Positions 1 through 5,391 of a stretch of DNA of 6,573 bases are shown here, in pieces. The notes under the pieces were generated by a model that was given only the letters and a program-made list of their open reading frames with translations, was not told the origin of the DNA and ran no database searches. This stretch comes from Candidatus Aenigmatarchaeota archaeon (GTDB lineage: Archaea > Aenigmatarchaeota > Aenigmatarchaeia > QMZP01), in NCBI GenBank assembly GCA_016867675.1, contig VGIZ01000034.1:1-6573 (forward strand), read 5' to 3'. The first letter of the stretch is position 1. Every line of letters begins with the position of its first letter. The translations under genes were made by a program, and so were the position numbers.

Positions 1-65
1 CTTCCCTCATTGAACGGCGCGAACTTGCCGCTTGTATATGCCTTCACCAGTGTTTCCGTTGTCAT
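1..65 (-). CDS. Possible N-terminal fragment of an unidentified protein, cut by the window edge
   Basis: Reading the minus strand from an ATG whose complement lies at 63-65 gives MTTETLVKAYTSGKFAPF and runs open off the left edge. An in-frame TAG lies a few codons upstream, so this is the first possible ATG. The peptide reads like an ordinary soluble N-terminus, with nothing low-complexity. It would lie 86 bases downstream of valS on the same strand. A TATATTT-like stretch around 125-135 could serve as its promoter. I do not recognise a family from about 21 residues. The opposite strand is also open over the same bases and ends at a TAG at 133-135, so the call is weak. Confidence 0.3.
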   Translation of the reverse strand, partial: MTTETLVKAYTSGKFAPFNEG

Positions 66-145
66 GGATATCAGCTACCGTGCTATTGGCCGGAAGGTTT
101 TTGAGGCTTTCGGTATGATTGCTACTGAAATATAGCGACAATACC

Positions 146-151
146 AAAAAA
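146..151 (-). terminator. T-run directly after the valS stop
   Basis: On the minus strand the valS TGA is followed at once by six T residues, with no obvious hairpin before them. Archaeal intrinsic termination can rely on a T-run alone, so this is a plausible but weak terminator. The run is short. Confidence 0.35.
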
Positions 152-2563
152 TCAGATTTCAATGCTAACATCCTTTCCGTGCTCAAGCTTCTGGCAGCCG
201 TGCGCCAGCCTGAGGTCAGCCTCGATGGTCTTGAACTTGTCAGGAATGGTGAGCGACCCGAGCCCGTCCTTCAGCGACCTGCCCGCATCCTTCTTTGTTT
301 TCCAGACGAGGCTGTTCAGCTCCATCAGCTCCTGCGCTGTGAAGGCAGGCTTCTTTGCCTTCGGCGGCTCAGGCCAGCTTTCGGAGTGGATGTCCCTGCC
401 CCGCAGCTGCCTGTATATGATTTCTGTGATGAACGGGAGGACAGGGGAGAGCAGCCTGAGCAGCAGGTCAAGGCATTCATGCAGCGCGTAGCACGCGCTC
501 GCCTGCTGCTCCGCGCTGAACTTTCCTTCCTGGTTGTATGCGCGGTTCTTCGCGAGCTCTATGTAGTGAGAGGCAAAAGTCTCCCAGAGGAAGTTCTTCA
601 GGCTTGTGGTCGGGTTGTGGAAGTCGTAGGCCTCGTATTCCTCGCGCGCCTGTTTGACAAGCCCGCTGACCTCGTGCAGTATCCACTCGTCAAGCGGTTC
701 AAGTTTTTTGGGCTTTGCCTTTTTTCTGGCGTCGGGAAACATTGAGATGAACCTCGCGACGTTCCAGAGCTTGGTCAGCGTCTTCTCCATGCCCTGTATG
801 CGCTCAAACGAGCACTTGAAGTCCTTGCGCTCTAGGTTGCCCTCGGCAGCCGCCCAGAGGCGGAAGGGCTCTGCGCCGAATTTGTCGAGGACATCCTTCG
901 GGTCTGCCATGTTGCCCCTGCTCTTGCTCATCTTCTTGCCGCCTTCATCGACGATGTGGTAGTTTATCCAGACGTCGCGGAAGATGAGCCTTTTCGTCAG
1001 GAGATAGTCCTTGAGGACCGTGTAGTAAAGCCATGTCCTGATTATCTCCTTGCCCTGCGGCCGCAGCGTGCACGGGGAATGCTTTGCGAAGAAGTCGGGG
1101 TGCCTTTCATAGCCGAGTATCCAGAGCGGGGTTATGCTGCTGTCAAACCATGTGTCAAACACGCGCGTCTCGCCGCGGAAATCTGCTGAATTGCACTTGG
1201 GGCATTTGCCATTTTTGAGCGCTTCCTTTGGCGGCTTCTCCCTCCAGGGCTGGTAGTATCTTCCTTTCGGAGGAACGATGACCTCGCCGCATTTCCCGCA
1301 GTACCAGAGCGGAATCTCGGTTGCGTAGAAGCGGCGGCGCGAGATTGGCCAGTCAATGGTCAGCGAGTTTATCCAGTCAACGAATATCTGCCTGCTGGCG
1401 GGCGCGAAGAAGTTCAGCTTCTTCGCGAACTCCAGCATCTTCGCCTTCTGGTCCAGCTGCTTGAGATAGAACTCGGGCATGGCGATGAACTCTATGTCGT
1501 CCTTGCTGCGCTCGCACACAGGCGCGCGGTGCATGAGCTGCTCCTGCTTCACCAGGAGTCCGCCTTCCTTCAGAAGCTCTATGATTTTTGCGCGCGCCTT
1601 CTTGACATGCAGACCCTTCAGCACGCCCGCGTGTTCGTTCATGGTGCCGTCCCTGTTGATGGCTATGACAGGCTCAAGGTTCATCTCGCGGAAGAAGCGT
1701 ATGTCATTCAGGTCGCCCGCTGAGCACATCATCTCAAGCCCTGTGCCCTTCTCCGGCTGCGCCATGGGATGCGCCTTTATGGGGACTTCCTTCCCGAAGA
1801 CGGGTGTTACTGCCGTCCTGCCCGCCAGCTTTTTGTAGCGCTTGTCCTCGGGGTTGAATATCACCATTGCGCATGTGCATATCAGCTCGGGCCTTGTCGT
1901 GCCTATGACTATCTCATCGCCCGTCTCCTTGACCCTGAACTTCACGTCATTGAACATCGTGGGCTTCTCCGCATATTCTATTTCCGCGTCAGCGATGGTG
2001 GTCTGGCAGCCTGGGCAGTAATTCGTAATCCTCTCTGCCTGGTAGATGAGCCCCTTCTTCCAAAGGTCGATGAAGGTTGCCTGCGTCAGCGCGCGGTATT
2101 CGGGCGAGTCGGTGTAATAAACGTCGCCTATTTCAGTGCCCAGCTTCCATGAGTTGAAGCTGATGCCTGACCTGAGGAAGGTCTCAGTGCTTGCGATGGA
2201 TGCCTCCTTGAGGATGGACTCGCAGTACTTCATCGCCTGCTCGCGCGGGACGTCGGTCAGCCTTGTGTTGAACCTCTTCTCAGCGGCCATCTCTATGGGC
2301 AGCCCGTTGCGGTCAAGCCCAAGTGGAAACAGCACTTCGTGCCCTGTCATCCTCCTGAACCGCGCGAACATGTCCATCAGAACGTATGTCGTTGCCTGGC
2401 CTATGTGCACGGGCGTGTTCACGTATGGCGGCGGCGTGTCAATGCTGTAGACAGGCTTGCTGCCCTTGCGGCTGAACGCGTAGCGCTTGTTTGCCTTCCA
2501 CGCCTCGTAGAGCGGCTTCTCCATTGCCTTGTCCCAGCGCGTCTGCTTGATGATGGGGTCCAT
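152..2563 (-). CDS. valS: Valyl-tRNA synthetase, archaeal type (803 aa)
   Basis: A class I aminoacyl-tRNA synthetase that charges tRNA-Val with valine in the cytoplasm. The Rossmann core opens with PPPYVNTPVHIGQA at about residues 44-57, where HIGQ takes the place of HIGH. It is followed by FPLGLDRNGLPIE (about 79-91), a pattern I associate with an archaeal ValRS subgroup. The CP1 editing domain carries GTTRPE (221-226) and GTGLEMMCSAGD (273-284). Candidate zinc ligands are the CxxC pairs at 183-186, 422-425 and 454-457. VFDTWFDSSITPLW (468-481) and KMSKS (544-548) complete the active site, followed by an anticodon-binding helical domain from about 620. The frame stays open for 39 more codons upstream, but that stretch is hydrophobic, unlike the family, and overlaps the divergent small gene. 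The ATG at 2563 has a TATA-like box 28 bases upstream, fitting a leaderless mRNA. Identity is firm; IleRS is less likely from the DTWFDSSITPLW signature. Confidence 0.95.
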   Translation of the reverse strand: MDPIIKQTRWDKAMEKPLYEAWKANKRYAFSRKGSKPVYSIDTPPPYVNTPVHIGQATTYVLMDMFARFRRMTGHEVLFPLGLDRNGLPIEMAAEKRFNTRLTDVPREQAMKYCESILKEASIASTETFLRSGISFNSWKLGTEIGDVYYTDSPEYRALTQATFIDLWKKGLIYQAERITNYCPGCQTTIADAEIEYAEKPTMFNDVKFRVKETGDEIVIGTTRPELICTCAMVIFNPEDKRYKKLAGRTAVTPVFGKEVPIKAHPMAQPEKGTGLEMMCSAGDLNDIRFFREMNLEPVIAINRDGTMNEHAGVLKGLHVKKARAKIIELLKEGGLLVKQEQLMHRAPVCERSKDDIEFIAMPEFYLKQLDQKAKMLEFAKKLNFFAPASRQIFVDWINSLTIDWPISRRRFYATEIPLWYCGKCGEVIVPPKGRYYQPWREKPPKEALKNGKCPKCNSADFRGETRVFDTWFDSSITPLWILGYERHPDFFAKHSPCTLRPQGKEIIRTWLYYTVLKDYLLTKRLIFRDVWINYHIVDEGGKKMSKSRGNMADPKDVLDKFGAEPFRLWAAAEGNLERKDFKCSFERIQGMEKTLTKLWNVARFISMFPDARKKAKPKKLEPLDEWILHEVSGLVKQAREEYEAYDFHNPTTSLKNFLWETFASHYIELAKNRAYNQEGKFSAEQQASACYALHECLDLLLRLLSPVLPFITEIIYRQLRGRDIHSESWPEPPKAKKPAFTAQELMELNSLVWKTKKDAGRSLKDGLGSLTIPDKFKTIEADLRLAHGCQKLEHGKDVSIEI

Positions 2564-2587
2564 AGAAGAGATATGAAGCAGGAAGCT

Positions 2588-2596
2588 ATTAAAAAT
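2588..2596 (-). promoter_or_regulatory. TATA-like box for valS, probably leaderless
   Basis: The minus strand reads ATTTTTAAT here. Its centre is about 28 bases upstream of the valS ATG at 2563, so a start site near the ATG is expected. No Shine-Dalgarno is visible just upstream of that ATG. Spacing and composition fit an archaeal TATA box; this was judged by eye. Confidence 0.5.
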
Positions 2597-2610
2597 GTAT
2601 GTGACTGGGG

Positions 2611-2620
2611 GGAGGGTGAT
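2611..2620 (+). promoter_or_regulatory. Strong Shine-Dalgarno for the small AT-rich gene
   Basis: GGAGGGTGAT lies four bases before the ATG at 2625 and nearly matches the GGAGGTGAT complement of the archaeal 16S rRNA 3' end. It decides the start: the earlier in-frame ATG at 2595 would add ten residues and has no such site. The site implies a leadered mRNA, in contrast to the apparently leaderless valS and proS. Confidence 0.75.
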
Positions 2621-2624
2621 TACC

Positions 2625-2900
2625 ATGAAAGTGTATATTGTAGGCGACGATGGCCCAGAGCACAATAATGTCATTAGCATTCATAAAACCTACAATGGCG
2701 CGCTCAAGGGTTGGAACGAGCGCAGGCTGGAACTTCTGAAAGATGCAATATCCTCATTACGAAGAACTAAGAGAGAAGGTAAGCATTGGTGCGAGATGTA
2801 TGAGCGTATGGTCAAAAACCTTTCATGCAAAGACCCAGAGAAGATTGACAATTATCCGCATGAAACGCCTTACATACGCCAGATGGAAATTGAGAAATGA
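2625..2900 (+). CDS. Small hypothetical protein (91 aa), AT-rich, probably acquired
   Basis: I do not recognise a named family. The protein starts MKVYIVGDDGPEHNNVISIH, a beta-rich start like those of small phage and archaeal proteins of the MKVYVV type. It continues with a charged, probably helical middle (KGWNERRLELLKDAISSLRR) and ends with DPEKIDNYPHETPYIRQMEIEK-like residues, whose NYPHETPYI looks like a conserved motif. Cysteines are present (WCEMYE, LSCKD) but without a metal-binding pattern. There is no signal peptide or membrane segment. G+C is 119 of 276 bases (43%) by hand count, clearly below the flanking synthetase genes, and AGA, ATA and CGT/CGA codons appear. The start is fixed by a strong Shine-Dalgarno. 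The gene runs divergently from valS and convergently to proS. Composition and isolation suggest transfer, possibly viral; function unknown. Confidence 0.75.
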   Translation: MKVYIVGDDGPEHNNVISIHKTYNGALKGWNERRLELLKDAISSLRRTKREGKHWCEMYERMVKNLSCKDPEKIDNYPHETPYIRQMEIEK

Positions 2901-2923
2901 TGCAATAAATTTGAAGATTCATT

Positions 2924-2945
2924 TATGTGAAATTGATTTCACGTA
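2924..2945. repeat. 10-bp inverted repeat between convergent genes
   Basis: TATGTGAAAT (2924-2933) pairs with ATTTCACGTA (2936-2945) around a TG centre, with one G-T wobble. It lies in the 56-base AT-rich gap between the ends of the small plus-strand gene and proS. It could be a bidirectional stop or pause site, or an operator-like palindrome. There is no long T-run on either side, so termination is not clear. Confidence 0.5.
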
Positions 2946-2956
2946 TATGAAAATAG

Positions 2957-4417
2957 CTAGTACTGCCTCGCCACATAAACGGCGTGCGCGGCCTTCTTTC
3001 CGCAGACCACGCACCTGCCCCTCGCCGTCTCATTCTCGGATATCAGCCTGACCGTTGCCGTGGTCTTCTCCTGTATGGCGTCCTCGCAGGCCTCTGCGCC
3101 GCATATCTCTGTCTTCACCATCTTCTTTGCTTCTATGGCCTTCTCAAGCTCGGCCATGGTCTTGGCGGGCGCTATCCTGCTGTCCAGCGACCTCTTCGCC
3201 TTCATGAAAAGCCTTTTCTGTATGTTGTCAAGCTCGGTCTCCACTTCCCTTTCCAGCGACGCTGTGGGGACAGGCTTCTTGCTGCCGTCGTCGCGCCTGA
3301 CCAGCACAACATGCTTCTTGGCTATGTCCTTGGGTCCGATTTCTATGCGGAGCGGCACTCCCTTCAGCTCCCACTCGTTGAACTTCCAACCCGCGCTGCA
3401 GTCGTCGCGCAAGTCGGCTTCAGCCCTGAACTTTATTGACAGCCTCTTCGCAAGCAGCTCCGCCTCCTTCCTGACAGCCTTCTTGCTGTCCTCGAAGATT
3501 ATCGGGATTATCACAACCTGGGTGGGCGCTATGTTCGGCGGCAGGACCAAGCCGCTGTCATCGCCGTGCGTCATGGCCAGCGCGCCCAGCAGCCGCGTGC
3601 TGAAGCCCCATGAGGTCTGCCAGACGTGCTTCTCCTTCTCATCCCTGTCCATGAACTTTATGCCGAATGGTTTGGAGAAGTTCTGGCCCAGGTTGTGCGA
3701 TGTCGCCATCTGCAGCGCCTTGCCGTCAGGCATGAGCGCCTCCACCGTGTATGTCCTGAGCGCGCCCGCGAACCGCTCCCTGTTCGTCTTCCCGCCCGTG
3801 AGCACAGGCACCGCAAGCTGCGTCTCCATGAGCTCTTTGTAAAAACCAAGAATCATGAGCGCTTCTGCTTCAGCCTCCTTCTCTGTTGCGTGCGCGGTGT
3901 GGCCCTCCTGCCACAGGAACTCGCGCGTGCGCAGGAAAAGGCGTGTTGCTGAGCACTCCCATCTTATGATGTTGCACCACTGGTTGAGCAGGAGAGGCAG
4001 GTCTCGCCATGAGCGAATCCACTTTGAATAGGAGTCATAAATTATCGTTTCAGATGTCGGCCTGAGCGCGAACCGCTCCTTGCCCTGCTCTCCCTCCTCC
4101 ACAACCCATGCGACTTCGGGTGTGAAGCCCTTGAAGTGCTCGGCTTCTTTTTTCAGGAACTTTTCTGGTATGAACATGGGAAAGTAGGCGTTCCTGTGCC
4201 CTGTTGCCTTGATGCGCGCGTCAAACCATGACCTGATGGCCTCCCAGATTGCGTAGCCGTGCGGCTTTATCACCATGCAGCCTGCGACAGGTGCGTAGTC
4301 CGCGAGCCCTGCCTTCTGCACGACCTCGTTGTACCACTCCGAGAAGTCGTCGGACTTTCTCGTGGTCATGCCCTGCGTCTCAACCTTCTCTGCCTTTGCT
4401 TCCTTCTTGGCTGCCAT
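2957..4417 (-). CDS. proS: Prolyl-tRNA synthetase, archaeal/eukaryotic type (486 aa)
   Basis: A class II synthetase that charges tRNA-Pro with proline. Motif 1 is the region from HGYAIWEAIRSWFDARIKAT (about 53-72) to YFPMFIP. Residues 119-128 read RPTSETIIYD, a substrate-pocket signature. Motif 2 is RWECSATRLFLRTREFLWQE (152-171), followed by GHTAHAT. Motif 3 is in GLLGALAMTHGDDSGLVLPP-like residues (about 277-294). The anticodon-binding domain follows from about 300. A C-terminal zinc-like module has C439, C444, C469 and C472, and the protein ends in ARQY, as archaeal-type enzymes commonly end near Tyr. Length matches the non-bacterial family, without the bacterial INS editing insert. The open frame extends 167 codons further upstream across bud32, which is an antisense artefact. 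The ATG at 4417 has a TATA-like box 25 bases upstream; the ATG at 4369 (residue 17) is an alternative because residues 1-16 are a Lys/Glu-rich tail. Confidence 0.96.
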   Translation of the reverse strand: MAAKKEAKAEKVETQGMTTRKSDDFSEWYNEVVQKAGLADYAPVAGCMVIKPHGYAIWEAIRSWFDARIKATGHRNAYFPMFIPEKFLKKEAEHFKGFTPEVAWVVEEGEQGKERFALRPTSETIIYDSYSKWIRSWRDLPLLLNQWCNIIRWECSATRLFLRTREFLWQEGHTAHATEKEAEAEALMILGFYKELMETQLAVPVLTGGKTNRERFAGALRTYTVEALMPDGKALQMATSHNLGQNFSKPFGIKFMDRDEKEKHVWQTSWGFSTRLLGALAMTHGDDSGLVLPPNIAPTQVVIIPIIFEDSKKAVRKEAELLAKRLSIKFRAEADLRDDCSAGWKFNEWELKGVPLRIEIGPKDIAKKHVVLVRRDDGSKKPVPTASLEREVETELDNIQKRLFMKAKRSLDSRIAPAKTMAELEKAIEAKKMVKTEICGAEACEDAIQEKTTATVRLISENETARGRCVVCGKKAAHAVYVARQY

Positions 4418-4439
4418 AGGGTTAATTTGGCGCGACTGA

Positions 4440-4447
4440 TTTAAAAA
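4440..4447 (-). promoter_or_regulatory. TATA-like box for proS, in the gap shared with bud32
   Basis: The minus strand reads TTTTTAAA. Its centre is about 25 bases upstream of the proS ATG, giving a leaderless or nearly leaderless start. The box lies in the 42-base gap between proS and bud32, so both divergent promoters must be packed here. A second AT-rich box, TTAATTT at 4422-4428, is a candidate for the bud32 direction and would leave a leader of roughly 8 bases. Confidence 0.5.
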
Positions 4448-4459
4448 CCGACTACAAGA

Positions 4460-5260
4460 ATGGACGTGGCAAGAGAAATCGTGCAGAGGGGGGCGGAAGC
4501 AATCCTCTACAGGGAGGACAGCACACTGGTCAAGGACAGGGTTGCGAAGGGCTACCGCCTGCCTGAGCTGGACGCGAGGATAAGGAAGCTCAGAACCAGA
4601 GGGGAGGCAAGGCTGCTTGACACAGCCGCGCGCGCGGGCATTGACGTGCCGCGCGTGGTCGGGGCAGAGGAGAATGTCCTGAGGATGGAATTCATTGACG
4701 GCAGGCGCGTCAAGGACTGCCTCAATGGGATGGGACAGAAGGAGAGGGACAGAACGTGCATGCTGATTGGAGAAGCGCTGGCAAGGCTGCACAATGCAGG
4801 GATATGCCACGGCGACTTCACGACGAGCAACATGATTTTGAAGGATGTCGGCTCTCTTGGCGAATGCGCGTCTGCCGAGGGGAAGGGCAGCCAAAACGCC
4901 ACCGAAAAAGGTGTCCATTTATCCTGCGGGAGCGCCTCCTCAACAAAGGCAAAACTTTACGTCATTGACTTCGGCTTGGGAAAGCTGTCAAAGAAGGTGG
5001 AGGACCAAGCGACTGACTTATACCTGCTTTACGAGGCGCTCAAGGCCGCGCATTTTGAGTATTTAAGCCGTTCGTGGCAATACATTTTAAAATCTTACAG
5101 CGCTAAGTTCAAGGCCGCGGAGGCGGGGCTCATGAGACGGAAGTCTCATGGCCTGCCCGAGTCCGAAGGACTCGGTAGCACAGGCGGGTCCAAGGGCGCT
5201 GACGCTGTCATGCAGCGGTTCAGGCTCATAGAAAAGCGCAGAAGGTATAAAGGCGAATAG
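4460..5260 (+). CDS. bud32: Bud32/PRPK-type kinase of the KEOPS complex, with two in-frame inserts (266 aa)
   Basis: An atypical small kinase/ATPase that partners Kae1 in KEOPS for t6A at position 37 of ANN-decoding tRNAs. Family marks are GAEAILY (11-17), VKDRVAKGYRLPELD (24-38, probable ATP-binding Lys25), RTRGEARLL (45-53, Glu49), MEFIDG (76-81), HGDFTTSNMIL (117-127, catalytic Asp119 and Asn124), IDFGLGKLS (169-177, metal-binding Asp170), VEDQATDLYLLYEALKAAH (180-198) and the basic tail EKRRRYKGE. Usual length is about 200-220 aa. The excess comes from two segments: about 33 residues (about 130-163) between catalytic loop and DFG, and about 24 residues (about 223-248) before the last helix. 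Both are Gly/Ser-rich and coincide with hairpin-forming DNA. All key kinase residues remain. It is not fused to Kae1. No Shine-Dalgarno is seen; a GTG at 4466 is an alternative start. It probably reads toward the ribosomal genes. Confidence 0.93.
   Translation: MDVAREIVQRGAEAILYREDSTLVKDRVAKGYRLPELDARIRKLRTRGEARLLDTAARAGIDVPRVVGAEENVLRMEFIDGRRVKDCLNGMGQKERDRTCMLIGEALARLHNAGICHGDFTTSNMILKDVGSLGECASAEGKGSQNATEKGVHLSCGSASSTKAKLYVIDFGLGKLSKKVEDQATDLYLLYEALKAAHFEYLSRSWQYILKSYSAKFKAAEAGLMRRKSHGLPESEGLGSTGGSKGADAVMQRFRLIEKRRRYKGE
4847..4953 (+). repeat. Hairpin-rich in-frame insert 1 inside bud32
   Basis: This stretch encodes the extra residues between NMILKD and KLYVIDFG. It can fold as CTCTTGGC (4854-4861) with GCCGAGGG (4874-4881, two wobbles), CACC (4900-4903) with GGTG (4910-4913), and GGAG (4929-4932) with CTCC (4936-4939). 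The last two hairpins flank a spacer ending CCTGC, echoing the layout of the two clear twin-hairpin copies downstream. The pairing is much weaker than in those copies, so it may be a decayed relative or just a G+C-rich linker. Confidence 0.45.
5084..5093 (+). promoter_or_regulatory. TATA-like palindrome inside bud32, possible internal promoter
   Basis: ATTTTAAAAT, with TATTTAA at 5060-5066 just before it, is an AT-rich island in otherwise G+C-rich coding sequence. If it is used as a TATA box, transcription would begin near 5115 and both twin-hairpin copies would lie in the leader of the ribosomal protein mRNA. The underlying residues (YILKSY) can equally explain the composition. Confidence 0.25.
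5127..5185 (+). repeat. Twin-hairpin palindromic element, copy 1, in frame within bud32
   Basis: Stem A is CATGAGAC (5131-5138), loop GGAA, GTCTCATG (5143-5150): eight perfect pairs, extendable by GGC (5127-5129) with GCC (5151-5153) past a bulged T. The spacer is GCCTGC (5151-5156). Stem B is CCGAGTCC (5157-5164), loop GAA, GGACTCGG (5168-5175). GCCTG (5151-5155) can also pair with CAGGC (5181-5185), enclosing stem B. It encodes the residues that interrupt the C-terminal region of the kinase relative to the family. The arrangement matches copy 2 at 5294-5344. Confidence 0.85.
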
Positions 5261-5271
5261 GACATGTTGCA

Positions 5272-5275
5272 GGAG
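5272..5275 (+). promoter_or_regulatory. GGAG site before a TTG, possible alternative rps5 start
   Basis: GGAG lies eight bases before a TTG at 5284 that is in frame with rps5. This is a spacing compatible with Shine-Dalgarno use. The family-consistent ATG at 5392 lacks a clear site, which makes the upstream start worth recording. The overlapping GTTAAAC at 5275-5281 could instead be a weak TATA-like box. Confidence 0.25.
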
Positions 5276-5293
5276 TTAAACCCTTGCATTGCA

Positions 5294-5344
5294 CTGAGAA
5301 GCAATCTTCTCAGGCATGCCCGAGTTGCGAACAACTCGGTGCAT
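5294..5344 (+). repeat. Twin-hairpin palindromic element, copy 2, between bud32 and rps5
   Basis: Stem A is CTGAGAAG (5294-5301), loop CAAT, CTTCTCAG (5306-5313). The spacer is GCATGC (5314-5319). Stem B is CCGAGTTG (5320-5327), loop CGAA, CAACTCGG (5332-5339). ATGC (5316-5319) can pair with GCAT (5341-5344) around stem B. Both stems are eight perfect pairs. Compared with copy 1, stem B keeps CCGAGT/ACTCGG-type pairs and changes two inner pairs on both arms together. The element occupies the middle of the 131-base bud32-rps5 spacer. Confidence 0.85.
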
Positions 5345-5391
5345 CATCAAGGTCAGCAAGCAAGTCCGTAGAGAAAGACAAGGCGAAAGAT

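Noticed and set aside
119..745. 208-codon open frame on the plus strand opposite the valS 3' end
   Set aside because: It is antisense to the ValRS anticodon-binding domain, Leu/Arg/Val-rich and without recognisable motifs.
2564..2680. 39-residue upstream extension of ValRS
   Set aside because: The extension is hydrophobic, not seen in the family, and overlaps the divergent small gene and the proposed valS promoter.
3060..3842. 260-codon open frame on the plus strand opposite proS
   Set aside because: It is antisense to the catalytic and anticodon-binding regions of proS, is rich in Ser/Phe/Leu as expected from the complement of G+C-rich codons, and has no family resemblance.
4418..4918. 167-residue upstream extension of ProRS
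   Set aside because: It is antisense to conserved Bud32 motifs, and the enzyme already has full family length from 4417.
5157..5175. Intrinsic terminator at stem B of the hairpin element
   Set aside because: It lies inside the bud32 coding region and is not followed by a T-run; copy 2 also lacks one.
5127..5344. CRISPR array
   Set aside because: There are only two copies, with internal hairpins and divergent stem sequences rather than identical direct repeats separated by unique spacers.
5264..5371. 35-codon plus-strand open frame after bud32, ending at a TAG
   Set aside because: It overlaps the twin-hairpin element in another frame, shows no protein character and is short enough to arise by chance. 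An upstream-ORF role cannot be excluded.
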